A stretch of DNA of 46,904 bases from Candidatus Thioglobus sp. REDSEA-S12_B1 (GCA_001628405.1 LURN01000004.1:1-46904); one strand, 5' to 3'. Positions 13,769 to 22,948 are shown, counted from the first letter of the stretch. Notes: generated by a model not told the origin, from the sequence alone. Numbers and translations are program-made.

Positions 13769-14701
13769 ATGATGAATGAGTTTGAACTTATCCAGAACTA
13801 CTTCAACTGGGAGCACAACGAGCCAAGTATAGAGCTTGCAGTAGGCGATGATGCAGCTTTATTTAATCTTCTTCCTGGACATCAGCTGGTCACATCTACT
13901 GATACTCTAGTTGAGGGTGTTCACTTTTTTAAAGATGCATCACCTAGTGATATTGCCTATAAATCATTAGCAGTCAATTTAAGCGATATAGCGGCTATGG
14001 GCGCTAGTGCAAAATGTTTTACACTCTCGCTAACCATTCCTAAGCTGGATCATGAATGGTTAGAGAAGTTTTCATCCTCACTTAAAGAGTCTTCTAGATT
14101 ATTTAATGTGCATTTAATTGGAGGAGATACAACAAAAGGGCCGCTCAATATTACTATAACTATGATGGGCTCGATTGAAATTGACAGCGCTATTAAAAGG
14201 TCTGGGGCAAAAGATGGGGATGATATTTATGTTAGTGGAGATCTTGGAACTGCGGCATTATGTCTAAAAAAAATTATTGATGGAGAGTCTCCCAATCTGA
14301 ATGAATTGGAAAAGCTTCATAGGCCTGTTCCTCAATTAGAGTTAGGTTCAGCGCTAAAGCATGTTGCAAGTTCTTGTATTGATATTTCTGACGGACTTGA
14401 GCAGGATTTGTCTCATATCTTAAAAGCTTCTGATGTGGGCGCATCAATTGATGTTCTTAAATTGCCTTTAGATGAGTCGGTTACTGAATATGTAAAAAAC
14501 ACAAGTGATTGGTCATTGCCTCTGTGCGGCGGAGACGATTATGAGCTTTGTTTTACAGCAAATAAATCAAACAGAGATCAAATAAGATTGCTTTCAGAAA
14601 ACCTTAAAACTAAAGTCACAAAGATTGGAGAAATCAATAGCTCAAAGGAGTTAAAGATAAATGGTTACGATGGACATAGTTCATCTTACCAGCACTTCTG
14701 A
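13769..14701 (+). CDS. thiL: Thiamine-monophosphate kinase
   Basis: ATP-dependent kinase making thiamine diphosphate, the last step of the pathway. 310 residues. Features are ELIQNYF near the N-terminus, VGDDAAL, the TSTDTLVEGVHF metal-binding block, LSDIAAMGA, IGGDTTKG, and DISDGLEQDLSHI, then the C-terminal GGDDYEL. Start ATG at 13769 or the adjacent ATG at 13772. It is 2 nt after the deacetylase-like gene and converges on dksA. With thiC at 5007 it indicates de novo thiamine capacity. Confidence 0.95.
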   Translation: MMNEFELIQNYFNWEHNEPSIELAVGDDAALFNLLPGHQLVTSTDTLVEGVHFFKDASPSDIAYKSLAVNLSDIAAMGASAKCFTLSLTIPKLDHEWLEKFSSSLKESSRLFNVHLIGGDTTKGPLNITITMMGSIEIDSAIKRSGAKDGDDIYVSGDLGTAALCLKKIIDGESPNLNELEKLHRPVPQLELGSALKHVASSCIDISDGLEQDLSHILKASDVGASIDVLKLPLDESVTEYVKNTSDWSLPLCGGDDYELCFTANKSNRDQIRLLSENLKTKVTKIGEINSSKELKINGYDGHSSSYQHF

Positions 14702-14735
14702 TAATTCAAGATTTTGAGTATTTAATCAGAAAGGT

Positions 14736-15146
14736 TTAGATTTCTTTTCTTTCTTCTACAGTCTTGCAGTCGATACACTGATCTGCAGTTGGTCGAGCTT
14801 CCAGACGATTCAGCGCAATTTCAATGCCACAGGTCTTGCAGTAGCCGTAATCACCCATATCAATTAAGTGAAGCGTTTTGTCTATCTTGTTGATCAGTTT
14901 TCTCTCACGATCCCTTGTTCTTAATTCTAGAGCAAACTCTTCTTCAATAGTCGCCCTGTCATTAATATCAGCGACTGGAGTCGAGTCTTCCTGGATATGG
15001 TGAATAGTCGATTCTGCCTCAGAAACTAATTGCTCTCTCCAAACATTTAACTTGTGTATAAAGTGTTTTAGCTGACCAGATGACATGAACTCCTCACCTT
15101 TTTTAGGAATGTAGGCAGGAATTTCATCAAAGTTTGGATCTGTCAT
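14736..15146 (-). CDS. dksA: RNA polymerase-binding transcription factor DksA
   Basis: Binds the RNA polymerase secondary channel and works with ppGpp on rRNA and amino-acid promoters. 136 residues. The coiled-coil tip motif DINDRA (DxxDxA, equivalent to Asp71/Asp74/Ala76 in E. coli) and the zinc finger CKTCG...CIDC near residues 105-129 are both intact, so it is the canonical four-cysteine form. The EARPTADQCIDCK tail is nearly identical to E. coli. It converges with thiL (34-nt gap) and diverges from ilvA (109-nt gap). Confidence 0.96.
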   Translation of the reverse strand: MTDPNFDEIPAYIPKKGEEFMSSGQLKHFIHKLNVWREQLVSEAESTIHHIQEDSTPVADINDRATIEEEFALELRTRDRERKLINKIDKTLHLIDMGDYGYCKTCGIEIALNRLEARPTADQCIDCKTVEERKEI

Positions 15147-15255
15147 TAGAGTTAGTTTATTAAAAAAATGTAGTTTTTACCAAAAATTGCCTAAAATAGC
15201 AATGATTTTTGTCATTTAATCATACAATGAAATTTGAGAATTATAAAGGAGCTAA

Positions 15256-16749
15256 ATGAGTGCACTAATTGACTTGGCTGATAACAGCGCAGTTTATGAT
15301 GTAGCAAAAGTTTCAGCGCTCTCGATTGCCACCCAGCTATCAAAGAGGTTTCAGAATCAAATCTATTTGAAGCGGGAGGATGATCAGGTTATTCACTCCT
15401 TCAAGCTTCGGGGAGCTTATCAAAAAATGAGCTCAATGAGTGATGAGCAGAAAAGCAAAGGCGTCATCGCGTCATCAGCTGGAAACCATGCTCAGGGAGT
15501 TGCCCTCGGTGCAAGCAAACTCAATATAAAGGCAATCATCGTCATGCCCACAAGCACTCCTGAAATCAAAGTTCAGGCTGTAGAGCAGCTGGGTGCTGAG
15601 GTCGTTTTGCACGGCGACGTTTATGACGATGCTTTTCATCATGCTAAAAAGTTAGAGTCTGAGCAAGATCTTTGCTTTATAAGCCCTTATGATGATTTTG
15701 AGGTGATAGCAGGCCAAGCAACCGTTGCCAAAGAGGTATTATCTCAGCTCGAGGAAATTGACTATGTGTTTGCTCCAGTTGGCGGAGGCGGTTTAATTTC
15801 TGGAATGGCGAGTTACATCAAGCATTATGCACCCCACATCAAAGTTATTGGGGTTGAGCCGGTCGACTCACCTACCCTTTACAAAGCTTTAGAGGCTAAT
15901 GAGAGAGTCGTTCTTGATGATGTTGGAAGGTTTGCTGATGGCGTTGCAGTTAAGCAAATTGGCGCGCTTCCCTTTGAAATAGCCAAAGATTCTGTCGATG
16001 ACGTTGTTTTGGTCAGTAATGATGAAATGTGTGCTGCGATTAAAGATATTTATGAGGACGTTCGTTCTGTATCCGAGCCCGCTGGAGCTCTATCAACTGC
16101 GGGAGTTAAAAAATACATCTTGGAGCATGGGCTTAAAGATAAAAATATTGTCTCAGTAGTATCTGGAGCAAATGTCAACTTTGATAGGCTCAGATATATT
16201 GCAGAAAGGGCCGACCTGGGAGAGCTCAATGAGGCCATAGTTGCGGTAACGATCCCGGAAGAGCCAGGGAGTTTTCTCAGGTTTTGTGAGATGCTTGATA
16301 ATTCCTCAATCACTGAGTTTAACTATCGCTATGCTGCTAGGAAGGATGCGCACATTTTTGTTGGCATCAAGCTAACCAGTGGCGAGAGTGAAAAGCAAGC
16401 TCTAATATCAAGGCTCAGTAAGTCCTTTGAGGTAATGGATATGAGCGATAATTCGATGGCCAAAACGCACATCAGGTATATGGTCGGTGGTCATGCCAAC
16501 GCGGAAAACGAAGTCATCTACCGGTTTGAATTTCCAGAGAGGCCAGGGGCACTATTAAATTTTCTAAAAAAAGTCAAAACAAAATGGAATATTTCCCTGT
16601 TCCATTACCGTAATCATGGTGCTGATTTTGGTAGGGTTTTAATTGGCCTTCAGGTGGACGATGTATCAGACCTAGAGTCTAGGTTTGATGAAATTGGTTA
16701 TTATTACCAAAACGAAACTGACAACAAAGCCTATCAGTACTTCCTTTAA
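15256..16749 (+). CDS. ilvA: Threonine ammonia-lyase (biosynthetic)
   Basis: PLP enzyme that deaminates threonine to 2-oxobutanoate, opening isoleucine synthesis. 497 residues, close to E. coli IlvA (514). The PLP lysine is K50 in HSFKLRGAY, with SSAGNHAQG and the phosphate-binding GGGG loop (PVGGGGLISG). Two C-terminal ACT-like regulatory domains begin with AIVAVTIPEEPGSF and VIYRFEFPERPGALL, so feedback control by isoleucine is expected. The ATG at 15256 has AAAGGAG just upstream. Its 3' end overlaps rimI. Confidence 0.96.
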   Translation: MSALIDLADNSAVYDVAKVSALSIATQLSKRFQNQIYLKREDDQVIHSFKLRGAYQKMSSMSDEQKSKGVIASSAGNHAQGVALGASKLNIKAIIVMPTSTPEIKVQAVEQLGAEVVLHGDVYDDAFHHAKKLESEQDLCFISPYDDFEVIAGQATVAKEVLSQLEEIDYVFAPVGGGGLISGMASYIKHYAPHIKVIGVEPVDSPTLYKALEANERVVLDDVGRFADGVAVKQIGALPFEIAKDSVDDVVLVSNDEMCAAIKDIYEDVRSVSEPAGALSTAGVKKYILEHGLKDKNIVSVVSGANVNFDRLRYIAERADLGELNEAIVAVTIPEEPGSFLRFCEMLDNSSITEFNYRYAARKDAHIFVGIKLTSGESEKQALISRLSKSFEVMDMSDNSMAKTHIRYMVGGHANAENEVIYRFEFPERPGALLNFLKKVKTKWNISLFHYRNHGADFGRVLIGLQVDDVSDLESRFDEIGYYYQNETDNKAYQYFL

Positions 16750-17197
16750 AAAAATCACCCAAAGAGAGATTGAGTCAGTTTTTCTATTGGAAGCTGAGAG
16801 TTCAGAAAATCCTTGGACGAAAAACCAGCTCTCTGCAAGCGTTTCTAATCCAAATAATCTTTGCTATGCTCTTTTAGTCAATTCAAAAATCGTTGGATAT
16901 ATCGTTGCAATGTTAGCAGTTGATAGTGCTGATATTCTTAATGTAGCCGTTCACAAAGACTTCAAGAGAAATGGTTACGGGTCAAGCTTAATTTCTCATT
17001 TATCAGAGGAGCTTTATTGTAGAAATATTAAAACCATTTTTCTAGAGGTTAGAAGAGGAAATCTTGCAGCTATATCATTATATTTAAGTCTTGGTTTTGA
17101 GGAGATTTCTTTAAGAAAAAATTACTATTCGAAAAACTCAAATGGATTATCAATAAAAGAAGACGGTATAATAATGCGTCTAGAAATATCAACTTAA
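16688..17197 (+). CDS. rimI: Ribosomal-protein-S18-alanine N-acetyltransferase
   Basis: GNAT acetyltransferase that acetylates the N-terminal alanine of ribosomal protein S18. 169 residues. GNAT motif A is VAVHKDFKRNGYGSSLISHL, followed by FLEVRRGNLAAISLYLSLGFEE and a C-terminal RKNYY, all typical of RimI. The only reasonable start is ATG at 16688 (an adjacent TTG lies at 16685), which overlaps ilvA by 62 nt and adds about 15 poorly conserved residues at the N-terminus. A rarer start after the ilvA stop cannot be excluded. icd follows after 12 nt. Confidence 0.86.
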   Translation: MKLVIITKTKLTTKPISTSFKKITQREIESVFLLEAESSENPWTKNQLSASVSNPNNLCYALLVNSKIVGYIVAMLAVDSADILNVAVHKDFKRNGYGSSLISHLSEELYCRNIKTIFLEVRRGNLAAISLYLSLGFEEISLRKNYYSKNSNGLSIKEDGIIMRLEIST

Positions 17198-17209
17198 ATT
17201 AATTTAAAA

Positions 17210-18460
17210 ATGACCTATAAAAACATTACTGTGCCCAGTGAAGGCAAACCAATCACAATTGAAAACAACGCACTCAAAGTTCCAAATAACCCAATTATTA
17301 CTTACATAGAGGGCGATGGCATTGGTATCGATATTACTCCTGTCATGCTAGATGTCGTTAATACTGCAGTTAAAAAAGCTTACGGCGGCGAGAGAGAAAT
17401 ACATTGGATGGAAATTTATGCCGGTGAGAAAGCCGACAGTATTTATGGAGAATACTTGCCAGAAGAGACAGTTGAGGCAATTAAAGAGTTTTCGGTTTCT
17501 ATTAAGGGTCCATTAACGACTCCTGTGGGCGGTGGAATGAGGTCACTTAATGTTGCTATCAGGCAGATTCTTGATCTTTATGTTTGCCAAAGACCTGTTC
17601 AGTATTTCGATGGCACTCCTTCACCTGTAAGGCACCCCGAGAAAGTTGATATGGTGATCTTCAGAGAGAATTCAGAAGACATCTATGCGGGCATAGAGTT
17701 CCCTAAAGGTTCAAAAGAAGTAGAAAAAGTCATTGACTTTCTTCAGAATGAGATGGGAGCAACAAAGATTCGATTTCCTGAGACTTCAGGAATTGGCATT
17801 AAGCCTGTTTCGACTGAGGGTACAACCAGACTTGTAAGAGCAGCAATTCAGTACGCAATTGATAATGATAAGCCTTCTGTTACTCTTGTTCACAAGGGCA
17901 ATATTATGAAGTTTACTGAGGGTCTATTTAGAGATACAGGTTACCAATTGGCTAAAGATGAATTTGGCGCAAAGGAGATAGATGGCGGTCCATGGTGCAG
18001 CTTTACAAATCCAAAAACTGGCAAAGAGATTGTGATTAATGACTCAATCGCTGACGCCTTCTTGCAGCAAATTTTACTTCGACCATCAGAGTACTCAGTA
18101 ATTGCAACCTTGAACCTCAACGGAGACTATGTTTCTGATGCTTTGGCTGCTCAAGTAGGCGGTATTGGTATCGCCCCTGGAGCTAACCTTTCTGATAGTG
18201 TTGGTGTATTTGAGGCAACTCACGGTACTGCTCCTGGATACGCCGGCAAAGACAAGGTTAACCCATCCTCACTGATACTCTCTGCCGAAATGATGCTGAG
18301 ACATATGGGTTGGACGGAGGCTGCTGACCTAATCGTTAATGCCATGTCAAAAACTATCAAAAATAAGACGGTGACTTATGACCTTGAAAGGTTAATAGAT
18401 GACGCCACTTTGCTCTCTTGCAGTGAGTTTGGAAAGGCATTGGAAGATTCAATAAATTGA
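17210..18460 (+). CDS. icd: NADP-dependent isocitrate dehydrogenase
   Basis: TCA-cycle enzyme converting isocitrate to 2-oxoglutarate and NADPH. 416 residues, the same length as E. coli Icd. The substrate loop [17 protein letters not shown] is intact, with S112 equivalent to Ser113, the residue phosphorylated by isocitrate dehydrogenase kinase AceK in E. coli. [24 protein letters not shown] and the NADP-site [10 protein letters not shown] region are also present. aceK is not in this window. No clear Shine-Dalgarno precedes the ATG. Confidence 0.97.
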   Translation: MTYKNITVPSEGKPITIENNALKVPNNPIITYIEGDGIGIDITPVMLDVVNTAVKKAYGGEREIHWMEIYAGEKADSIYGEYLPEETVEAIKEFSVSIKGPLTTPVGGGMRSLNVAIRQILDLYVCQRPVQYFDGTPSPVRHPEKVDMVIFRENSEDIYAGIEFPKGSKEVEKVIDFLQNEMGATKIRFPETSGIGIKPVSTEGTTRLVRAAIQYAIDNDKPSVTLVHKGNIMKFTEGLFRDTGYQLAKDEFGAKEIDGGPWCSFTNPKTGKEIVINDSIADAFLQQILLRPSEYSVIATLNLNGDYVSDALAAQVGGIGIAPGANLSDSVGVFEATHGTAPGYAGKDKVNPSSLILSAEMMLRHMGWTEAADLIVNAMSKTIKNKTVTYDLERLIDDATLLSCSEFGKALEDSIN

Positions 18461-18507
18461 GTCAAAAACGATAAAGATATTTAGAGGCTATAAAAGCAAA
18501 GATTTGA

Positions 18508-18536
18508 TTGACTCAAAATTCATAGCTCGTTATAAT
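18508..18536 (+). promoter_or_regulatory. Sigma-70 promoter of tRNA-Asn
   Basis: TTGACT at 18508-18513 and a perfect TATAAT at 18531-18536, separated by exactly 17 nt. Transcription should begin near 18543, just ahead of the tRNA at 18547. Among the best promoter matches I found in the window. Confidence 0.85.
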
Positions 18537-18546
18537 CTCTCGCTAT

Positions 18547-18622
18547 TCCCTGATAGCTCAGTTGGTAGAGCAACGGACTGTTAATCCGTTTGTCCCTGGT
18601 TCGAGCCCAGGTCAGGGAGCCA
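18547..18622 (+). tRNA. tRNA-Asn (anticodon GTT)
   Basis: 76-nt cloverleaf. The acceptor stem TCCCTGA (18547-18553) pairs perfectly with TCAGGGA (18612-18618), followed by discriminator G and an encoded CCA. The D arm reads GCTCAGTTGGTAGAGC. The anticodon stem ACGGA/TCCGT encloses the loop CTGTTAA with anticodon GTT at 18580-18582. The T arm has GGTTCGAGCC. It has its own promoter upstream and a terminator 11 nt downstream, so it is a single-gene transcription unit. Confidence 0.97.
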
Positions 18623-18633
18623 TTTTCCTCATT

Positions 18634-18658
18634 AAAGACATCTTCGGATGTCTTTTTT
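18634..18658 (+). terminator. Rho-independent terminator after tRNA-Asn
   Basis: A 9-bp stem AAAGACATC/GATGTCTTT closed by a stable TTCG tetraloop and followed by further T residues. It ends the tRNA-Asn unit before the next gene at 18675. Confidence 0.9.
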
Positions 18659-18674
18659 GTAAGTATAGATTTCA

Positions 18675-19202
18675 ATGATGATTACTTATCAAGCACTTGC
18701 AAAGTTCGCCTCGAGATTCATGTCCAAATCGAGAGTCATGAAGATTGGATTTAATCTTTCTCCTATGTATCGAAGAACTTCTGCGAAGGTCATTTTTATT
18801 TCAGATGATTTCTCAAATATTAAAATCAAACTGCCATTCAGCTATAAGAATGCGAACTACGTGAATACTATATTTGGTGGCAGTATGTTCTCATCAGTAG
18901 ACCCATTCCCAATGACGCAGCTGATGAACTTGATTGGGGATGACTATGTTGTCTGGGATAAGGCTGCCGAAATATTTTTTAGAAGGCCTGCAAGGGAAGA
19001 TCTTTATGCTGAATTTACCTATACCCCTGAAGAGCTAGAGGAGATAAAGCAAAAAGCAAAGGATAGTAATGAATTTGAAATTACTAAAACCACTCATTTA
19101 ACCAATAAAGATAAAAGTATCGTCTATTGTGAGGTTCGCAAAAAAGTCTACATTGCTAACAAAGCCTTTTTCAAAGAAAAGCGCTCAAAGAAAAAAGATT
19201 AA
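18675..19202 (+). CDS. DUF4442 hotdog-fold protein
   Basis: 175-residue protein with a hotdog-fold (thioesterase-like) pattern. The stretch YVNTIFGGSMFSSVDPF (about residues 58-74) is the DUF4442 signature and corresponds to the active-site helix region of PaaI-type thioesterases. The C-terminus is lysine-rich (KEKRSKKKD). No substrate can be inferred, though acyl-CoA thioesterase activity is plausible from fold. It begins just after the tRNA-Asn terminator and converges on the leftward ugp-type operon with a 14-nt gap that contains no recognisable terminator. Confidence 0.8.
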   Translation: MMITYQALAKFASRFMSKSRVMKIGFNLSPMYRRTSAKVIFISDDFSNIKIKLPFSYKNANYVNTIFGGSMFSSVDPFPMTQLMNLIGDDYVVWDKAAEIFFRRPAREDLYAEFTYTPEELEEIKQKAKDSNEFEITKTTHLTNKDKSIVYCEVRKKVYIANKAFFKEKRSKKKD

Positions 19203-19216
19203 GGGATTTTCTCTAA

Positions 19217-20065
19217 TTATCTAATAGATATAACAAATGGTTGGTGATCTGAAGCGTCAGTCTCCTCATTAACCATCATGCTATCAATATTGTTTTTAAG
19301 ATTAGAGCTGATAAATGCAAAGTCTCTGCAATGAGCTCCTTCAGGCCACTGTTTCTTGTCAAAGATTCCACAGGTAGGCGCATGCTCAGCTTCTGGATTT
19401 AAATAACTCCAAACGTCAATGAGAACCTCCTGTTCTTGACTTTCATTTGTAAGAAGATCATATTCTTTGGATTCCAGTTCAAAGTTGAAGTCCCCGCAAA
19501 TAATAAATTTACTAGACCTTTCAAGTTTGGCATAAGGCCCAGGCTCCTGAATTGTTGCAGGATGAATCGATAATTTTTCGATATCATTTTTAATATCAAG
19601 AATGCGCTTTACTTGTTCGAAGCGTTGATTTTGAGATCCATACTCTAAATGAGTAGTCATGACGCAGATTGGAAATAACTGAGTTTTTACTGTTACCTCT
19701 GAGACCTGTCTTGGCATATGTCTAAAACTACTATCAGTTGGCTGAGGAAGAGAGTGATTAAAACTAGATAAAACGGGTAACTTTGAAAGTATGATGTTTC
19801 CAAACTGTTCTCTTTCAGACTCGCCAGATCTTAAAACATCATACGCAGGCCCAAAAAATGGTGTGTAACCCTGAAATAATTTAGATAGTTGCTTGAGTTG
19901 ATCGGGCTGGGTTCCATCCTTGAGTTTGCAATTTCGGGATACTTCCTGAAGACAAATAACATCAGGGGTTGACATATTAAAGATAGTATCTGCAATTCTT
20001 TCGAGAGAGATAATTCCATCGACACCCTCTCCATTTTGTATATTCCAACTGAGGACTTGAATCAT
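19217..20065 (-). CDS. Endonuclease/exonuclease/phosphatase-family hydrolase linked to ugp genes
   Basis: 282 residues of the EEP (DNase I/sphingomyelinase) fold. Motifs in order are LSWNIQNGEG with metal-site N8, CLQEVSRN with E41, THLEY, GDFNFE, and the terminal SDHQPF with catalytic H274. The start is ATG at 20065, which overlaps the preceding permease stop as ATGA. A longer frame into the permease gene is not conserved in style. No signal peptide is seen, so it is probably cytoplasmic. Coupling to a ugp-type operon suggests a phosphodiesterase or phosphatase acting on imported glycerophosphodiesters, in place of UgpQ. That role is inference; nuclease activity is the alternative. Confidence 0.85.
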   Translation of the reverse strand: MIQVLSWNIQNGEGVDGIISLERIADTIFNMSTPDVICLQEVSRNCKLKDGTQPDQLKQLSKLFQGYTPFFGPAYDVLRSGESEREQFGNIILSKLPVLSSFNHSLPQPTDSSFRHMPRQVSEVTVKTQLFPICVMTTHLEYGSQNQRFEQVKRILDIKNDIEKLSIHPATIQEPGPYAKLERSSKFIICGDFNFELESKEYDLLTNESQEQEVLIDVWSYLNPEAEHAPTCGIFDKKQWPEGAHCRDFAFISSNLKNNIDSMMVNEETDASDHQPFVISIR

Positions 20066-20880
20066 TTGATTCCAGCTTGCATGAATGACTGAACGAACTG
20101 TTTTTGAAATATCAAGAAAGCAATGAGAAGGGGTGCAACTGACATTAGGGTGGCTGCTGATAAGATTGACCATTCAACACCAGACTCTGGTGCAGCAAAA
20201 ATACCAAGGCCCACAGTTAGTGGCCTTGTTTCAACTGAATTTGAGATGATCAGTGGCCACAAAAAGTTATTCCAGTGATGGCTGACAGAAACTAGAGAAA
20301 ATGCAATATAAGTAGGCGTTGCGAGAGGAACATAAACCTTCCATAATATACCCATAGTGCTACACCCCTCAAGTTCCGCCGCATCCTCTAATTCTTTTGG
20401 AATCGATTTAAATGCTTGACGCAATAGGAAGATACAAAACGCACTAGCTATGTAAGGTAGCCCCATGCCAGAAATTGTATCCACTAAGCTTAATTTTGAC
20501 AGTGTAACATAGTTTTGAACGATTAATATTTCAGGCGTTATCATTAATTGAACTAAAACTAGAGCAAAAGCAACATTGGCACCTGTAAACTTAAAGCGAA
20601 CAAAGGCATACGCTGCTAATGTTGAAATTAAGAGCTGTCCAGGCAAAATGAATGAAACCAGCAAAAAAGTGTTTAGACTGAATCTGGCAAATGGAGCCTG
20701 ACTCCATGCCTCTCTAAAATTATCAAGTGTTAGTGGTGAAAAAATATCGAAATGCATCGCATCACTACTAGAGTGAAATGCAGCCCAAAAAGCGTACAGC
20801 AACGGGAGAATCCAAAATCCAGCTAGGATATATGCGCCTATGAGCTCAACACTTGTTTGTATTCGGTTTCTATATGTCAT
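20062..20880 (-). CDS. ugpE: ABC transporter permease, UgpE type
   Basis: Inner-membrane permease of 272 residues with six predicted helices. The EAA loop that docks the ATPase reads ELEDAAELEGCSTMGILWK near residue 185. The sequence belongs to the carbohydrate/glycerol-3-phosphate uptake class (CUT1). It overlaps ugpA by 4 nt upstream and the EEP hydrolase by 4 nt downstream, so it is translationally coupled to both. The glycerol-3-phosphate assignment rests mainly on context (GlpR-like repressor, GlpD), since CUT1 permeases for sugars look very similar. Confidence 0.85.
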   Translation of the reverse strand: MTYRNRIQTSVELIGAYILAGFWILPLLYAFWAAFHSSSDAMHFDIFSPLTLDNFREAWSQAPFARFSLNTFLLVSFILPGQLLISTLAAYAFVRFKFTGANVAFALVLVQLMITPEILIVQNYVTLSKLSLVDTISGMGLPYIASAFCIFLLRQAFKSIPKELEDAAELEGCSTMGILWKVYVPLATPTYIAFSLVSVSHHWNNFLWPLIISNSVETRPLTVGLGIFAAPESGVEWSILSAATLMSVAPLLIAFLIFQKQFVQSFMQAGIK

Positions 20881-21581
20881 CGGTAATGAGTTCGTCTATC
20901 TAAAAAGAAAAATTGTGCTAATGCAGTTAGTGCAAGTAGAGCCAATAAAAATATGGTTAAAGCGGATGCATAAGAGATGTCTAAAAATGAGAAAGCGGTC
21001 TCATAGATATAATAAAGGATTAGATTGCTGGCATTATCAGGCCCGCCTTTCGTTAATACGAATAAATGATCAACAAGCTTAAACGAATTAAGAAAAGCAT
21101 TAATCAAAACGAATAATGTTGTTGGAAGGAGCAAAGGGAACTGGATGCGCCAAAAATAATTCCAACGAGAGGAGCCCTCTAGCTTTGATGCTTCCTCAAG
21201 TTCAGGCGAGATAGTTTGCAGTCCTGCTAAATAAAAGACCATAAATAACCCGGCCTCCTTCCAGACAGTCATCACTATGATGGATGGAAGAACAGTTGAT
21301 GGATCTCCTAACCAATTATTACCTTCAAAACCAAAGATTTCGAGTACTTTATCTATCAGCCCAATGTCTGGTGCGTAGAAAAATAGCCAAATATTGGCAA
21401 CAGCAATCATCGGCAGCATGGTTGGTGTAAAGTAAGCCATTCTGAGTAACCCTCTTCCTGGAATCGCTTTATTGACAATCAGAGCCATAATAATTGCTAT
21501 ACCAATAGAGGTTGGAATAGTTCCAACTGCAAGCCACATATTGTTTACGAAAACTTTCCAAAATATGGGGTCACTAAACAT
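20877..21581 (-). CDS. ugpA: ABC transporter permease, UgpA type, N-terminus apparently missing
   Basis: 234 residues from the only standard start (ATG 21581), while UgpA-type permeases have about 290. The EAA loop ELEEASKLEGSSRWNYFWR and the C-terminal FFLDRRTHYR are intact. Upstream of 21581 the same frame stays open to 21695 and encodes family-like sequence (FFQSLYTNKSVLRPRRF then SGVEAYES), but contains no ATG, GTG or TTG, and the first transmembrane helix expected before it is absent. An ATT overlapping the ugpB stop (21671) is the only near-start. So about 75-100 nt, including the original start and helix 1, seem to be deleted, by real mutation or assembly error. Confidence 0.8.
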   Translation of the reverse strand: MFSDPIFWKVFVNNMWLAVGTIPTSIGIAIIMALIVNKAIPGRGLLRMAYFTPTMLPMIAVANIWLFFYAPDIGLIDKVLEIFGFEGNNWLGDPSTVLPSIIVMTVWKEAGLFMVFYLAGLQTISPELEEASKLEGSSRWNYFWRIQFPLLLPTTLFVLINAFLNSFKLVDHLFVLTKGGPDNASNLILYYIYETAFSFLDISYASALTIFLLALLALTALAQFFFLDRRTHYR

Positions 21582-21670
21582 GCTTTCATAGGCCTCAACT
21601 CCAGAGAATCTTCTTGGCCTTAAAACTGACTTATTGGTATATAAACTTTGAAAAAAAGTTGTTATCCGAA

Positions 21671-22948
21671 TTAACGGTAAGGTTTTAAAATACGCTCAGC
21701 AGCGGCTTGCGCCTCTGAAAGAGCTTCTTTTGGAGTTTTACTTCCAACAAGTGCGGCTTGGATTGCATCATTCAATCCTTTTTTAACACGACTTGTTTGG
21801 TAAGTTGAAAACTCAGCTGTAGCATACGCTAATTGATCACGAGCAACTGCCGCTGGTGGGAATTCTGCTACATAAGACGATAAAGAATCAGTCTCATATG
21901 CAGCCGGACTAACTCCCATGTATCCAGTAGCTATTGACCAATTTGCTGCCTGTTGAGGTGAAGTCATAAACTTAATTAGCTTCATAGAAGCTTCACGCTC
22001 TTCTGCAGTAGTATCCTTAAAGATGTAGAAGTTACCGCCACCTGTAGGCGTTCCACGACGTTTTCCAGCTGGAAGCATTGCAACTCCAAAATCAAAGTTA
22101 GCATTGTTCTTAACAGTAGTTAAGTTTCCAGTAGAGTGCCACATCATTGCAGTTTTGCCTTCTAGGAAGTTTTGACGAAGCGTACCCCACTCAATTGTGC
22201 CTTCAGGCATAATCTTGTGCTCAGAGCCCATAGCTTTCCATACTTCTAAAGCTTCAACTACATCAGGATGATCAAAGTTAGTCTGATCACCACTTGTCAT
22301 TAGTGTTTGACCGTTTTGCATAGCCAGTGCACCAAACATCCAGTATGGGTAACCTGTTGATGGAATCATAAGTCCCCACTGCGAGCCGTCATCTTTAGTT
22401 AACGCTTTAGCTGCAGCAATAAGTCCACCCCAAGTTGCTGGAGGTGTCTCTGGGTCTAGGCCAGCTTCACGATAGGCATCTTTGTTATAGTACATAACAA
22501 TAGTTGAGCGCTGGAAAGGGATACCCCAAGTTTTACCAGCTGCAATTCCATTTTCCATTAGTGATGGATAAAAAGAATTCAACCATGCTCTTTCTTCAGC
22601 TGTTGAAACAACATCATCAAAAGGAACAATTGCATCAAGTTCACGAAGTTCATGAACGTCAATTGAGAACATCACTGATAACTGAGCAGGCTTTCCACTC
22701 TCAAGAGCTGCAAGAGCTTTAATTCTTGTGTCATCATAGTTACCAGAGTAAATCGCATTAACTTGAATGTCAGGGTTTTCTGCCATAAAGTCTGCAACTA
22801 TCGAATCAACGGCTTGTGTTAGTTTGCCGCCGACAGCGATAGGGTAGTACATTGTTAATTCCGTTTTTGCAATAGCAGCACTTGAAATCATTGATATACC
22901 AAGTGCAACAGTTAAGCAATAGGAAATTTTGGTAAACATTTTTTTCAT
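21671..22948 (-). CDS. ugpB: Extracellular solute-binding protein, UgpB type
   Basis: Periplasmic binding protein of 425 residues for an ABC importer. A signal peptide with probable cleavage after A27 (SSAAIA|KTE) is followed by a family 1 solute-binding domain, with YYPIAVGGKLTQAVD at the start of the mature protein and GGGNFYIFK in the C-terminal lobe. The opening YYPIAVGGKLT resembles glycerol-3-phosphate binding proteins. TAGGAGAAAGAA precedes the ATG. It is third in the operon glpR-ugpC-ugpB-ugpA-ugpE-EEP. Its stop directly abuts the truncated ugpA region. Confidence 0.88.
   Translation of the reverse strand: MKKMFTKISYCLTVALGISMISSAAIAKTELTMYYPIAVGGKLTQAVDSIVADFMAENPDIQVNAIYSGNYDDTRIKALAALESGKPAQLSVMFSIDVHELRELDAIVPFDDVVSTAEERAWLNSFYPSLMENGIAAGKTWGIPFQRSTIVMYYNKDAYREAGLDPETPPATWGGLIAAAKALTKDDGSQWGLMIPSTGYPYWMFGALAMQNGQTLMTSGDQTNFDHPDVVEALEVWKAMGSEHKIMPEGTIEWGTLRQNFLEGKTAMMWHSTGNLTTVKNNANFDFGVAMLPAGKRRGTPTGGGNFYIFKDTTAEEREASMKLIKFMTSPQQAANWSIATGYMGVSPAAYETDSLSSYVAEFPPAAVARDQLAYATAEFSTYQTSRVKKGLNDAIQAALVGSKTPKEALSEAQAAAERILKPYR

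Noticed and set aside
20066..20173. 36-codon N-terminal extension of the EEP hydrolase
   Set aside because: It lies within ugpE and encodes nothing like the family; the coupled ATG at 20065 precedes the LSWNIQNGEG motif directly.
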